64,000 bases of DNA from JACVRM01 sp963809765 (GTDB taxonomy: Bacteria > Actinomycetota > Thermoleophilia > Gaiellales > Gaiellaceae), in NCBI GenBank assembly GCA_963809765.1, contig CAWEKT010000001.1, positions 372,001 to 436,000 of the forward strand. The letters run 5' to 3'. This document shows, piece by piece, positions 43,426 to 51,657 of the stretch. Made by a program: the position numbers and the translations under genes. Under the pieces are notes generated by a model, which had not been told where the DNA came from, ran no database searches, and saw nothing but the letters and a program-made list of their open reading frames with translations. The first letter of the stretch is position 1. Every line of letters begins with the position of its first letter.

Positions 43426-43447
43426 GCACGGAAAGCAGGGCCCGTGC
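43426..43447 (+). terminator. Hairpin after the sulfotransferase gene
   Basis: GCACGG / CCGTGC stem with a 10-nt loop, 3 bp after the stop codon. There is no U-tract. Confidence 0.4.
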
Positions 43448-43449
43448 AG

Positions 43450-43535
43450 GCAGAAACGGCGACGGTTGGCCAGGCGCGCCGTCGGGCGGGCGCATAGCAT
43501 TCTCGGCTCCGCGCCCCGCGCGCGCACGTTTCTGC
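43450..43535. repeat. Inverted repeat upstream of pckA
   Basis: GCAGAAAC (43450) and GTTTCTGC (43528), a perfect 8-bp inverted repeat 70 bp apart, framing a TAGCAT box (43494) in the pckA promoter region. It could be a split operator or a long-range stem. Confidence 0.35.
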
Positions 43536-43563
43536 CCGACGACGACCCGGGAAGGAGGGGTTG

Positions 43564-45159
43564 GTGGCGACGACGCTCGAACCACATGCCGGCACCGGCC
43601 TCGACGCCCACGGCCTGGTCGCGGGCGGGCAGGTCCACTGGCAGCCGACGACGGCGCTGCTGTACGAGCACGCGCTCGAGCGCGGCGACGCCCGTCTCGC
43701 CGAGGGCGGCCCGATCGTCGTCGACACCGGCGTCCACACAGGCCGTTCCCCCAAGGACAAGTTCATCGTCCGCGAGCCGGGCTCCGAGGACCGCATCTGG
43801 TGGGGCGACGTCAACGCCGACCTCAGCGAGGAGCACTTCGACGGGTTGCGCCGCAAGGTCGTCTCCCACCTGAGCGGCCAGGATCTCTACGTCGTCGACC
43901 TCTTCGCCGGCGCCGACCCGGCCCACCGGCTCAACGTCAGGGTGATCACCGCCAGCCCGTGGCATGCGCTCTTCGCGAAGACCCTTTTCATCGAGCCGAC
44001 CGAGAGCGAGCTCGCAAAGCACGAGCCCGAGGCGCTCGTCCTCCACGCCCCGCCGGTCGAGTCCGTGCCCGAGGAGGACGGCACCAGGTCGTCGACCTTC
44101 GTGGTGTTGCACCCGAGCCGCGCGGAGGTGCTGATCGGCGGCACCTGGTACGCGGGCGAGATCAAGAAGTCGATCTTCACGCTCATGAACGACCGGCTGC
44201 CGCTCGCGGGCGTCATGCCGATGCACTGCTCGGCGAACGTCGGCGACGAGGGCGACGTCGCGCTCTTCTTCGGCCTCTCGGGCACGGGCAAGACGACGCT
44301 CTCGGCCGATCCCGAGCGCCATCTGATCGGTGACGACGAGCACGGCTGGGGGCCCGACGGCGTCTTCAACTTCGAGGGCGGCTGCTACGCGAAGGTCATC
44401 CGACTCTCCGAGGACGCGGAGCCCGAGATCTACAAGACCACGCGCAGCTGGGGCACCGTGCTCGAGAACGTCATCGTCGACGAGCGCGGCGTGCTCGATC
44501 TGGACGACGACTCGAAGACCGAGAACACCCGCGCCGCGTACAAGCTGGAGCAGATCGCGAACGCGCTGCCGGCCAAGCGCGCCGGCCACCCGAGCAGGGT
44601 CGTCTTCCTGACCGCGGACGCCTTCGGCATCCTGCCGCCGATCGCGCGCCTGACCCGCGAGCAGGCGCTGTTCTACTTCCTCTCAGGGTTCACGGCGAAG
44701 CTCGCGGGCACCGAGATCGGAGTCACCGAGCCGCAGCCGACGTTCTCGGCCTGCTTCGGCGCGCCCTTCTGGCCGCAGCCGCCTTCGGTCTACGCCGAGC
44801 TGCTCGGCCGCAAGCTCACGGAGCGCCCCCAGATCAGCGTCTGGCTCGTCAACACGGGCTGGACGGGCGGGCCCTTCGGCGAGGGCTCCCGGATGCCGAT
44901 CGCAGCGACCCGGGCGATGCTTCGCGCGGCGCTCGGCGGCGAGCTCGACCAGGCCGAGCTCCGCACCGACCCGATCTTCGGCTTCGAGGTGCCGGTGCAG
45001 GTTCCGGGCGTCGACGCCAAGCTGCTCGACCCGCGCTCGACGTGGAGCGACCCCGAGCGCTACGACCGGAAGGCGCGCGAGCTCGCGCGGATGTTCCGCG
45101 ACAACTTCGAGCGCTTCGACGTCGCGCCCGAGATCGCCGCCGCAGGGCCCCGCGTCTAG
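43564..45159 (+). CDS. pckA: Phosphoenolpyruvate carboxykinase (ATP)
   Basis: A 531-residue ATP-dependent PEPCK, decarboxylating and phosphorylating oxaloacetate to PEP for gluconeogenesis. VDTGVHTGRSPKDKFIV, the GTWYAGEIKKSIFTLMN loop, the kinase-1a P-loop GLSGTGKTTLS, metal-binding LIGDDEHGWG and FNFEGGCYAKVI are complete, as is the C-terminal WLVNTGWTGGPFGEG. GTG 43564 is preferred over TTG 43561 because AGGAGG lies 5 bp before it. The frame is intact. Confidence 0.97.
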   Translation: MATTLEPHAGTGLDAHGLVAGGQVHWQPTTALLYEHALERGDARLAEGGPIVVDTGVHTGRSPKDKFIVREPGSEDRIWWGDVNADLSEEHFDGLRRKVVSHLSGQDLYVVDLFAGADPAHRLNVRVITASPWHALFAKTLFIEPTESELAKHEPEALVLHAPPVESVPEEDGTRSSTFVVLHPSRAEVLIGGTWYAGEIKKSIFTLMNDRLPLAGVMPMHCSANVGDEGDVALFFGLSGTGKTTLSADPERHLIGDDEHGWGPDGVFNFEGGCYAKVIRLSEDAEPEIYKTTRSWGTVLENVIVDERGVLDLDDDSKTENTRAAYKLEQIANALPAKRAGHPSRVVFLTADAFGILPPIARLTREQALFYFLSGFTAKLAGTEIGVTEPQPTFSACFGAPFWPQPPSVYAELLGRKLTERPQISVWLVNTGWTGGPFGEGSRMPIAATRAMLRAALGGELDQAELRTDPIFGFEVPVQVPGVDAKLLDPRSTWSDPERYDRKARELARMFRDNFERFDVAPEIAAAGPRV

Positions 45160-45220
45160 CTTGCTCGCCCGCTTTGTGACGAAGCGCAGCCCGCTGCGCA
45201 TCCGATAGCGTCCTCGGGCA

Positions 45221-46906
45221 GTGGAGGCGAAGCACGACGTCCTCGTCGTTGGCGCCGGCTGCGCAGGCATGCGCGCCGCCATCGAGGCGTTCGACGCCGG
45301 TGCGGACGTGGCCATGATCTCCAAGATCCACCCGACGCGCAGCCACTCGGGCGCGGCCGAGGGCGGGATCAACGCGGCGCTCGGCAACGCGTCCGAGGAC
45401 GACCCCGAGAAGCACGCCTTCGACACGGTCAAGGGGTCCGACTACCTCGGCGACCAGGACGCGATCGAGATCCTCTGCGAGGAGGCGCCCGAGGACGTCT
45501 ACCAGCTCGAGCGCTGGGGCGCCGTCTTCTCGCGCACGGAGGACGGCCGGATCGCCCAGCGGCCGTTCGGCGCCGCGGGCGAGCCGCGCACGGCGTACGC
45601 GGCGGACATCACCGGCCACGTGCTCGTCCACGTCCTCTACGAGCAGGTGATGAAGCGCGACATCCGGACGTACGAGGAGTGGTTCGCCTGGAAGCTGGTC
45701 GTGGACGACGACCGCTGCCAGGGCGTCGTCTGCTGGGACATCATGAACGGGGGCCTCAAGACCGTCGGCGCGAAGACGGTGATCATCGCGACGGGCGGGG
45801 CGGGACGGCTCTACACCGGCACGACGAACGCCTACGCCTGCACCGGCGACGGCATCTCGATGGCCCTGCGCGCGGGCGTCGGGCTCGAGGACATGGAGAT
45901 GATGCAGTTCCACCCGACGACGCTCGCGCCGACCGGCGTGCTCATCACCGAAGGCTGCCGCGGCGAGGGTGCATACCTGCTGAACTCCGAGGGCGAGCGC
46001 TTCCTCACGCGCTATGCGCCGAACGCGATGGAGCTCGCCAGCCGCGACGTCATCTCACGCGCGGAGCAGGTCGAGATCGACGAAGGGCGCGGCGTCAACG
46101 GCAACGTGCTGCTCGACCTTCGCCATCTCGGCGCGGAGAAGATCCTGGAGCGTCTCCACGGGACGCGCGAGCTCTCCATGGTCTTCGCCGGCGTCGACCC
46201 GATCCACGAGCCGATCCCCGTCCGCCCGGGTGCGCACTACCACATGGGCGGCGTCGACACCGACGTCTGGGGGCGGACGACGCTCGAAGGGCTGTACGCC
46301 GCGGGCGAGGCGGCCTGCGTCTCGGTTCACGGCGCCAACCGGCTCGGCGGGAACGCGCTCATGGAGACGATCACCTACGGGAAGCGCGCCGGGCAGCACG
46401 CCGCCGACTGGGCGCTCACACACACGACCGTGGCCGTGCCTGCGTCGTTCGAGGCCGACTGCGAACAGGAGATCGCCGACCTGCTCGACCGCACCGACGG
46501 CGAGCGGCCCTGGCAGATCCGCGAGGAGCTCGCGAGCTCGATGCACGAGAACTTCGGCGTCTTCCGGCGCGAGCACGAGATGCAGGAGCAGGGGCGTCTC
46601 ATCGAGGAGCTCCGCGAGCGCTACGAGCGCGTGGTCGTCGACGACAAGGGGACGCTCTTCAACAACGACGTCACCCAGACGCTCGAGCTCGGCTTCCTGC
46701 TCGACCTGGCCGAGTGCATGATTGTCTCAGGGCTGGCCCGAAAGGAGAGTCGCGGCGCTCACGCAAGGCCCTACGACTACCCCGAGCGGGACGACGAGAA
46801 CTTCCTCCGGCACACGATCACGCGGCTCGACGAGTTCGGCCGCGCGAAGCTCTCGTGGAAGCCGGTGACGATGACGAAATGGCAACCGATGGAGAGGACG
46901 TACTAG
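45221..46906 (+). CDS. sdhA: Succinate dehydrogenase flavoprotein subunit SdhA
   Basis: A 561-residue FAD subunit oxidising succinate to fumarate. FAD-binding VLVVGAGCAGMRAAIEAFDAG, flavinylation His in HPTRSHSGAAEGGINAALG, VIIATGGAGRLY, the active-site loop MQFHPTTLAPTGVLITEGCRGEGAYLLN, HYHMGGVDT and HGANRLGGNALMETI are all present. It is first gene of sdhABE; sdhB starts immediately after its stop. The frame is intact. Confidence 0.97.
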   Translation: MEAKHDVLVVGAGCAGMRAAIEAFDAGADVAMISKIHPTRSHSGAAEGGINAALGNASEDDPEKHAFDTVKGSDYLGDQDAIEILCEEAPEDVYQLERWGAVFSRTEDGRIAQRPFGAAGEPRTAYAADITGHVLVHVLYEQVMKRDIRTYEEWFAWKLVVDDDRCQGVVCWDIMNGGLKTVGAKTVIIATGGAGRLYTGTTNAYACTGDGISMALRAGVGLEDMEMMQFHPTTLAPTGVLITEGCRGEGAYLLNSEGERFLTRYAPNAMELASRDVISRAEQVEIDEGRGVNGNVLLDLRHLGAEKILERLHGTRELSMVFAGVDPIHEPIPVRPGAHYHMGGVDTDVWGRTTLEGLYAAGEAACVSVHGANRLGGNALMETITYGKRAGQHAADWALTHTTVAVPASFEADCEQEIADLLDRTDGERPWQIREELASSMHENFGVFRREHEMQEQGRLIEELRERYERVVVDDKGTLFNNDVTQTLELGFLLDLAECMIVSGLARKESRGAHARPYDYPERDDENFLRHTITRLDEFGRAKLSWKPVTMTKWQPMERTY

Positions 46907-48040
46907 GTGCCGACAGCCGGCCTGAACAGCTCCGCGCACGTCAGCGACGCCACCATCGACGTCGCGCTGAAGATCTGGCGCTACGACTCCCGCACCGGCG
47001 AGCGCGAGCTCAAGACGTACGAGGTCGAGGCGCCTGAGTGGGTGACACTCCTCGATGTCCTCGACATCATCAAGGACCGCGTCGACGGCACGCTCGCCTA
47101 CCGCAAGAGCTGCCGGATGATGATCTGCGGGTCGTGCGGCATGCGCATGGACGGCGGCGCCGTTCTCGCCTGCAAGACGCGCATGTACGACATCGCCAAG
47201 TCCGGCCACGTGCCGGTGATCTCGGCCATGGGCAACCTGCCGATCGTCAAGGACCTCGTCGTCGACATGGAGCCGTTCTGGTCGAAGGTCCGCGCCATGA
47301 AGCCGTGGCTGCAGCCGGGTTACGAGGAGCCGCCGGAGAAGGAGTGGCGGCACTCGCAGGAGTCGATGAACGTGATCCACAAGGAGGCGCTCTGCATCAT
47401 GTGCGGCTGCTGCGTCTCCGAGTGCAACTCGATGGAGTCCGATCCGGACTTCATGGGGCCGGCCGCGCTGGCGAAGGGCATGCGCTTCGTCGGCGACCCG
47501 CGCGACCGGGCCGAGATCGAGCGGCTCAACGACTACAACGACGAGCACGGCATCTGGGACTGCACCCGGTGCTACTTCTGCAACGAGCGCTGCCCGAAGG
47601 GTGTCGACCCGCGTGACGCGATCGCCAAGCTCGGCGCCGAGTCGATCAAGCACGGGATCGACCACGACATGGGCGCCAAGCACGCGAAGTGGTTCGTCAC
47701 CTCGACGAAGACGACGGGCTGGCTGCGCGAGACCGAGCTCGTCCCCAAGACCCAGGGCGTCGTCTCGGCGATCGGCCAGATGGGCTTCGCGATGAAGCTG
47801 CTGCGCCACGGCAAGGTGCCGCTGCCCTTCCCGCCGCACGTGGCGGAGGAGGTCAACGAGGCGAGGCGGCTCTACAACGTCGTCAAGGACCAGGGCCGTG
47901 ACGGCGCGCTCGGCATCGTCCAGGGCGAGCGGGCGCTGGCGCGCCTCGAGCACGAGCAGAGCGGAGCGGGCACCGCCGGTGGCCGCCGCGACGCCCCCGA
48001 GGTCACACCCGGCGAGGAACCGCCGCACGCGGAGGGTTGA
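46907..48040 (+). CDS. sdhB: Succinate dehydrogenase iron-sulfur subunit SdhB (long, four-Cys third cluster)
   Basis: A 377-residue protein. [2Fe-2S] ligands in SCRMMICGSCGMRMDGGAVLAC, [4Fe-4S] in CIMCGCCVSECNSM. The third site reads CTRCYFCNERCPKG, four Cys (CxxCxxCxxxCP) instead of the three of the usual [3Fe-4S] cluster. This extra Cys is known from archaeal/type E enzymes, where a [4Fe-4S] is bound. The about 120-residue C-terminal extension is longer than in classical SdhB. It lies directly between sdhA and sdhE. Confidence 0.95.
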   Translation: MPTAGLNSSAHVSDATIDVALKIWRYDSRTGERELKTYEVEAPEWVTLLDVLDIIKDRVDGTLAYRKSCRMMICGSCGMRMDGGAVLACKTRMYDIAKSGHVPVISAMGNLPIVKDLVVDMEPFWSKVRAMKPWLQPGYEEPPEKEWRHSQESMNVIHKEALCIMCGCCVSECNSMESDPDFMGPAALAKGMRFVGDPRDRAEIERLNDYNDEHGIWDCTRCYFCNERCPKGVDPRDAIAKLGAESIKHGIDHDMGAKHAKWFVTSTKTTGWLRETELVPKTQGVVSAIGQMGFAMKLLRHGKVPLPFPPHVAEEVNEARRLYNVVKDQGRDGALGIVQGERALARLEHEQSGAGTAGGRRDAPEVTPGEEPPHAEG

Positions 48041-48924
48041 TGAAGAGGCTTGCGTACTACCGAGGCTGCCTGGCGTCGCTCTCCGCGAAGGAGCTCGACA
48101 TCTCGACCCGAGCGCTCGCGCCGCGCGTGGGGCTCGAGCTCGTCGACCTGGAGACGGTCACCTGCTGCGGCGCCGGCGATATCCACGAGGCCGAGCCCGA
48201 CTACTACCTGCACCTGAACGCCCGCATCCTCGCCTACGCCGAGGAGACCGGCGCCGACACGCTGATGACGGTCTGCAACGTCTGCACGCTCAACCTGCGG
48301 CAGGCGAACTTCACGCTCCAGCACGACGACGAGCTGAGGGAACGGGTGAACGCCAACCTCGAGACGGTGGGCGTGCCGCCCTACTCGGGCGGCGTCGAGG
48401 TCAAGCACCTGCTCTGGCTGATCGCCGAGGGCGAGGGCTTCGAGCTGCTGAAGGTGGCCGCGCACAAGGGGCTCAAGGGCCTGAAGGTGGCGCCGTTCTA
48501 CGGCTGCCAGATCCTGCGGCCGTCGAAGCTGCTCGGCTTCGAGGACCCGGACCGGCCCTGGTCGCTCGAGGCGATCATCGAGGCCTGCGGCGGCGAGCCC
48601 GTCGACTACCCGGCGAAGATCAAGTGCTGCGGCTTCCCGATCATCCAGGCCCGCGAGGAGACGGCGCTCGGCGAGCTGATCCAGCCGATCGAGCAGGCGC
48701 TCGAGCGCGGCGCCGACGCGATGGTCACCCCCTGTCCGCTCTGCCACCTGTCGCTCGACGCCTGGCAATCGAAGCTCGAGGCAGCGACCGGCCGCGAGTT
48801 CAAGCTCCCGATTCTGCACCTGGCACAGCTGATCGGCGTGGCCGCGGGCTTCGAGGACTCCGAGCTGAAGTTCCGCCGGCACGTCGTCTCGATCGACCCG
48901 GTCGTCGAGAAGCTGCGCGTCTAG
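48040..48924 (+). CDS. sdhE: Type E succinate dehydrogenase subunit (CCG-domain, HdrB-like)
   Basis: A 294-residue protein with two cysteine-rich CCG motifs: YRGCL...TCCGAG...CNVC and YGCQ...KCCGF...CPLC. These occur in heterodisulfide reductase HdrB and in SdhE of Sulfolobus-type succinate:quinone reductases, where the protein replaces the haem-binding membrane anchors. No SdhC/D anchor genes follow, so the complex is presumably type E. ATG 48040 overlaps the sdhB stop. The gene name follows the archaeal SdhE/SdhC usage, not the flavinylation factor SdhE. Confidence 0.9.
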   Translation: MKRLAYYRGCLASLSAKELDISTRALAPRVGLELVDLETVTCCGAGDIHEAEPDYYLHLNARILAYAEETGADTLMTVCNVCTLNLRQANFTLQHDDELRERVNANLETVGVPPYSGGVEVKHLLWLIAEGEGFELLKVAAHKGLKGLKVAPFYGCQILRPSKLLGFEDPDRPWSLEAIIEACGGEPVDYPAKIKCCGFPIIQAREETALGELIQPIEQALERGADAMVTPCPLCHLSLDAWQSKLEAATGREFKLPILHLAQLIGVAAGFEDSELKFRRHVVSIDPVVEKLRV

Positions 48925-48948
48925 TCATTGACGCTCGTCGTCACTGAG

Positions 48949-49004
48949 GGGTCTGTCCCCGTCGCTCTCCGTGTCGCTCCTGAGGCGGAGTAGGGGACTG
49001 ACCC
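48949..49004. terminator. Long hairpin between convergent sdhE and SnoaL-like genes
   Basis: GGGTCTGTCCCC (48949) faces GGGGACTGACCC (48993), 11 of 12 pairs, with an inner CTCCG/CGGAG stem. Its position between converging genes suggests a bidirectional terminator. Related palindromes (AGGGACTGTCCCT) occur at 57162. Confidence 0.55.
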
Positions 49005-49067
49005 AAGCCGTTCGGGGCCGCGCCGGCAGCGATGGAAGGAGGATGCGGCACGGCGGTCGGTGCGTGC

Positions 49068-49514
49068 CTAGGTGCTGGCGCCGGCCATCGCGGGCTGCGG
49101 CGCCAGGCCGAGCTGGGTCATGAGCGACCCGGTGTCGAAGTACGTCCGGAGCGTCTTGACGGTCCCGTCGGCGGCGAACGTGGACACGTCGCACAGCTTG
49201 AGCTCGATGGTGCGCCCGGTGGCCGGGATCTCGCCCATCGGCGTCACGAGCGGGCCGGTGTGCGTGCCCCGTCCCGTGAACTCGACGACGACCGTGTCGC
49301 CACTTTCGACCACGCTGTCGATCGTCACCCGGCCGTCGGGGAAGCCGTTCGCCCAGCGATGCGCGAACTCCATCGCGCCCTCGCGACCGGCCAGGCGCTC
49401 ACCGCTTCCCATGATGAGGAACTCGCCGTTCGCCAACGCGTCGGCGAAGCCGTCGAAGTCGCGCTGGTTCCAGGCCTCGTAGATCCTGCGTGCCGTCTCT
49501 GCGTTCTGCGTCAC
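49068..49514 (-). CDS. SnoaL-like / NTF2-fold protein
   Basis: A 148-residue alpha+beta cone fold: RRIYEAWNQRDFDGFADALA, FAHRWANGFPDGRVTIDSVVESGDTVVVEFTGRGTHTGPL, RTIELKLCDVSTFAADGTVK and RTYFDTGSLMTQLGL. This is the SnoaL-like domain found in polyketide cyclases and many uncharacterised proteins; the ligand is unknown. ATG start with GGAG upstream (GAGAGGAGTCC). Confidence 0.8.
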   Translation of the reverse strand: MTQNAETARRIYEAWNQRDFDGFADALANGEFLIMGSGERLAGREGAMEFAHRWANGFPDGRVTIDSVVESGDTVVVEFTGRGTHTGPLVTPMGEIPATGRTIELKLCDVSTFAADGTVKTLRTYFDTGSLMTQLGLAPQPAMAGAST

Positions 49515-49609
49515 ATGGACTCCTCTCTGCCACGCCGTGCCGCATCCTCCGCGGCGATCGTATGACCCCGTCTCGGCCCGTACAACTAGCCACGACCTAG
49601 ACTGCAGGC

Positions 49610-50230
49610 GTGGTCAAGACGAGGGTCGCAGGGCTCGACGGGATCACGATCGAGCATGCGCCGAGCGTGTGCCAGCGCTGCGTCTGGTGGCAGACCAGGC
49701 CGGGACGCGAGGTGAACAAGGGCGAGTGGATCCGCGACGTCGAGGAGACCTGGGGGAGCTGGGGGGCCGTCTACTGGGACGACGACGGTCGTCCGCTCGG
49801 CACGATGCAGTTCGGGCCCTCCTCGCTCTTTCCGCGCGCCCGTGAACTGCCCGCCGGCCCTCCGTCGGACGACGCCGTGCTCGTGACGTGTGCCTACGTG
49901 CTCGACCGTTCCTCGCCGTGGGTGCTGCAGTCGCTCTTCCTGACCGCGATCGGTGAGGCGAAGGACCGCGGCGCAGCGGCCATCGAGACCTTCGCCTACC
50001 GCTACGCGGAGGGCGAGTCGGCACACAGCCGCTTCCTCGTGCACAAGACCGTGTTCCCGACCGACTTCCTGGCCGACTTCGGCTTCAGCACGGTGCGCGC
50101 CTTCGGCCGCGTCGAGCTCGCCAGGCTGGAGCTCGGCGGGCTGGTGCCGGTCGCGGAGGGTCGGCGTGCGAGCGTGATCGAGCTCGTCAAGGAGGCGTTC
50201 AAGCCGGCGCCCGTGCCGCAGCGCCCGTGA
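49610..50230 (+). CDS. GNAT-like N-acetyltransferase family protein
   Basis: A 206-residue protein starting with a CQRCVWWQT motif typical of a GNAT subgroup in actinobacteria. A beta-strand LVTCAYVLDRSSPWVLQSLF replaces the classical acetyl-CoA V-x-P-x-x-R segment, then EAKDRGAAAIETFAYRY and FLADFGFSTVRAFGRVELARL. The substrate is unknown, and the atypical cofactor loop lowers confidence in activity. GTG lies 6 nt after TAGACT (leaderless). The cupin gene start overlaps its stop. Confidence 0.65.
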   Translation: MVKTRVAGLDGITIEHAPSVCQRCVWWQTRPGREVNKGEWIRDVEETWGSWGAVYWDDDGRPLGTMQFGPSSLFPRARELPAGPPSDDAVLVTCAYVLDRSSPWVLQSLFLTAIGEAKDRGAAAIETFAYRYAEGESAHSRFLVHKTVFPTDFLADFGFSTVRAFGRVELARLELGGLVPVAEGRRASVIELVKEAFKPAPVPQRP

Positions 50231-50613
50231 CCGAGCTGCTGGTTCTCCCCGGCGGCGGGACGAGAGTCGGCGTCGTGCTCTCCGCCGACGACACTGACGG
50301 CGCGTTGACGCTGCTCGAGGTCGAGCTGGACCCGAGCAGCGGCGCCGGGCCTCACCGGCACACGAAGGAGGACGAGACGATCTACGTGCTCTCCGGCACG
50401 CTTCGGGTCGGCGAGCGCGCGCTGGCCGTCGGCGAGGCGATCCACCTGCCGCGCGGCGTCACCCACAGCTTCGTCAATGACAGCGACGAGGTCGCCCGCG
50501 CCCTCTTCGTTTGCGTCCCGGGCGGGCTGGAGCGGTTCTTCCGGGCGGTCGTCACCGGCGACGACGCGGCGATCGCCGCAGCGGTCGCCGAGGCCGGGCT
50601 CGAGTTCGACTAG
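50227..50613 (+). CDS. Small cupin-domain protein
   Basis: A 128-residue single-domain cupin. Motif 1 is GPHRHTKEDETIYVLSGTLRVG (His, His, Glu metal ligands) and motif 2 is EAIHLPRGVTHSFVN (His). It may be an enzyme or a small-molecule sensor; the ligand is unknown. GTG start overlaps the upstream GNAT-like gene by 4 bp. Confidence 0.82.
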   Translation: MTELLVLPGGGTRVGVVLSADDTDGALTLLEVELDPSSGAGPHRHTKEDETIYVLSGTLRVGERALAVGEAIHLPRGVTHSFVNDSDEVARALFVCVPGGLERFFRAVVTGDDAAIAAAVAEAGLEFD

Positions 50614-50622
50614 AGGCTTGAT

Positions 50623-50695
50623 GTGAAATTGGCGGCCCTGCGGGGGCGGCCTCGCGCCGTGCCCAGGGCGTCATCCGTTACCCCGTGAATTTCAC
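50623..50695. terminator. Inverted repeat between convergent cupin and asd genes
   Basis: GTGAAATT (50623) and AATTTCAC (50688), perfect 8-bp arms of AT-rich sequence 57 bp apart, with GC-rich partly self-complementary sequence between. A bidirectional terminator is likely. Confidence 0.45.
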
Positions 50696-50712
50696 CTCAG
50701 GCCGCTAGCTCG

Positions 50713-51657
50713 CTACGCCGCGAGCGGCTCGCGCGCGAGCAGCGTCTCGGCGATCTGCACCGCGTTCAGCGCTGCGCCCTTGCGCAGGTTGTCGGCCGCG
50801 AGGAACAGCGAGATCCCGGACTCGGCCGCCCGGTCGTCCCTGATCCGTCCGACGAGGACGTCGTCGATGCCGGCCGACCTGCCCGGAGTGGGGAAGTCCT
50901 CGACCCGGACCCCAGGGGCTGCAGCGAGCAGCTCCCGTGCCTGCGCGCCCGACAGGGGCTCGTCGGTCTCGACCCAGACAGCCTCCGCGTGGCCCACCAT
51001 CACTGGCACGCGGACGCAGGTCGCGCTGACCGGCAGCTCCGGCAGCTCGAGGATCTTGCGGGTCTCCTCGCGGAGCTTCGTCTCCTCGTCGAACTCCTCG
51101 CCGTCGAAGTCCCAGTCCATGGCGAGGTCGTGCTCGTCGGGCCGCTCGGCACTGAGGCGCTCCATCCGGCTCGCGCCTGCGCCCGAGGCCGACTGGTAGG
51201 TGGCGACTCGCACCCGGCGGAGCCCGGCCGCATCGTGCAGCGGCTTGAGCACGCAGGCGAGCGGAATCGTGCAGCAGTTCGGCACGGCGATCACGCCGCG
51301 GTGGTCGAACGCCCGGTCGCCGTTCACCTCGGGCACGACGAGGGGCACGTCGGCGTCCATGCGGAAGGCAGACGACTTGTCGAGGCAGACCGCCCCGCCG
51401 CGAACGGCGTGCGGCACGAGCTGCCGTGACGCGGTCGCGCCGATGGCGAAGAAGGCGAACTGGGCGTCGAGCGCCTCGAGCGCCTCGGGAGTCGCCTCGT
51501 CGACCGCGCGCCCGTCGAGCTGGCTCCCGGCCGAGCGCGCGGATGCGAACAGCCGCACGTCCTCGTAGCCGCGCTCGGCGAGGATGCCCCGCAGCACGCC
51601 GCCGACCGCGCCGGTCGCGCCGACCACAGCCACGCTCGCACGCTCAGCCACCGGCAC
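50713..51657 (-). CDS. asd: Aspartate-semialdehyde dehydrogenase
   Basis: A 314-residue enzyme reducing aspartyl phosphate to the semialdehyde for Lys/Met/Thr and peptidoglycan synthesis. NADP loop VAVVGATGAVGGVLRGIL, LDKSSAFRMDADVPLVVPEVNG, the catalytic Cys in VIAVPNCCTIPLACVL and QSASGAGASRMERL are clear; the His is in a shortened C-terminal region. GTG 51657 or 51651 both fit; either overlaps the lysC end. lysC-asd form an operon. The Cys-Cys pair in place of the usual Cys-Ser/Thr is a minor variant. Confidence 0.93.
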   Translation of the reverse strand: MPVAERASVAVVGATGAVGGVLRGILAERGYEDVRLFASARSAGSQLDGRAVDEATPEALEALDAQFAFFAIGATASRQLVPHAVRGGAVCLDKSSAFRMDADVPLVVPEVNGDRAFDHRGVIAVPNCCTIPLACVLKPLHDAAGLRRVRVATYQSASGAGASRMERLSAERPDEHDLAMDWDFDGEEFDEETKLREETRKILELPELPVSATCVRVPVMVGHAEAVWVETDEPLSGAQARELLAAAPGVRVEDFPTPGRSAGIDDVLVGRIRDDRAAESGISLFLAADNLRKGAALNAVQIAETLLAREPLAA

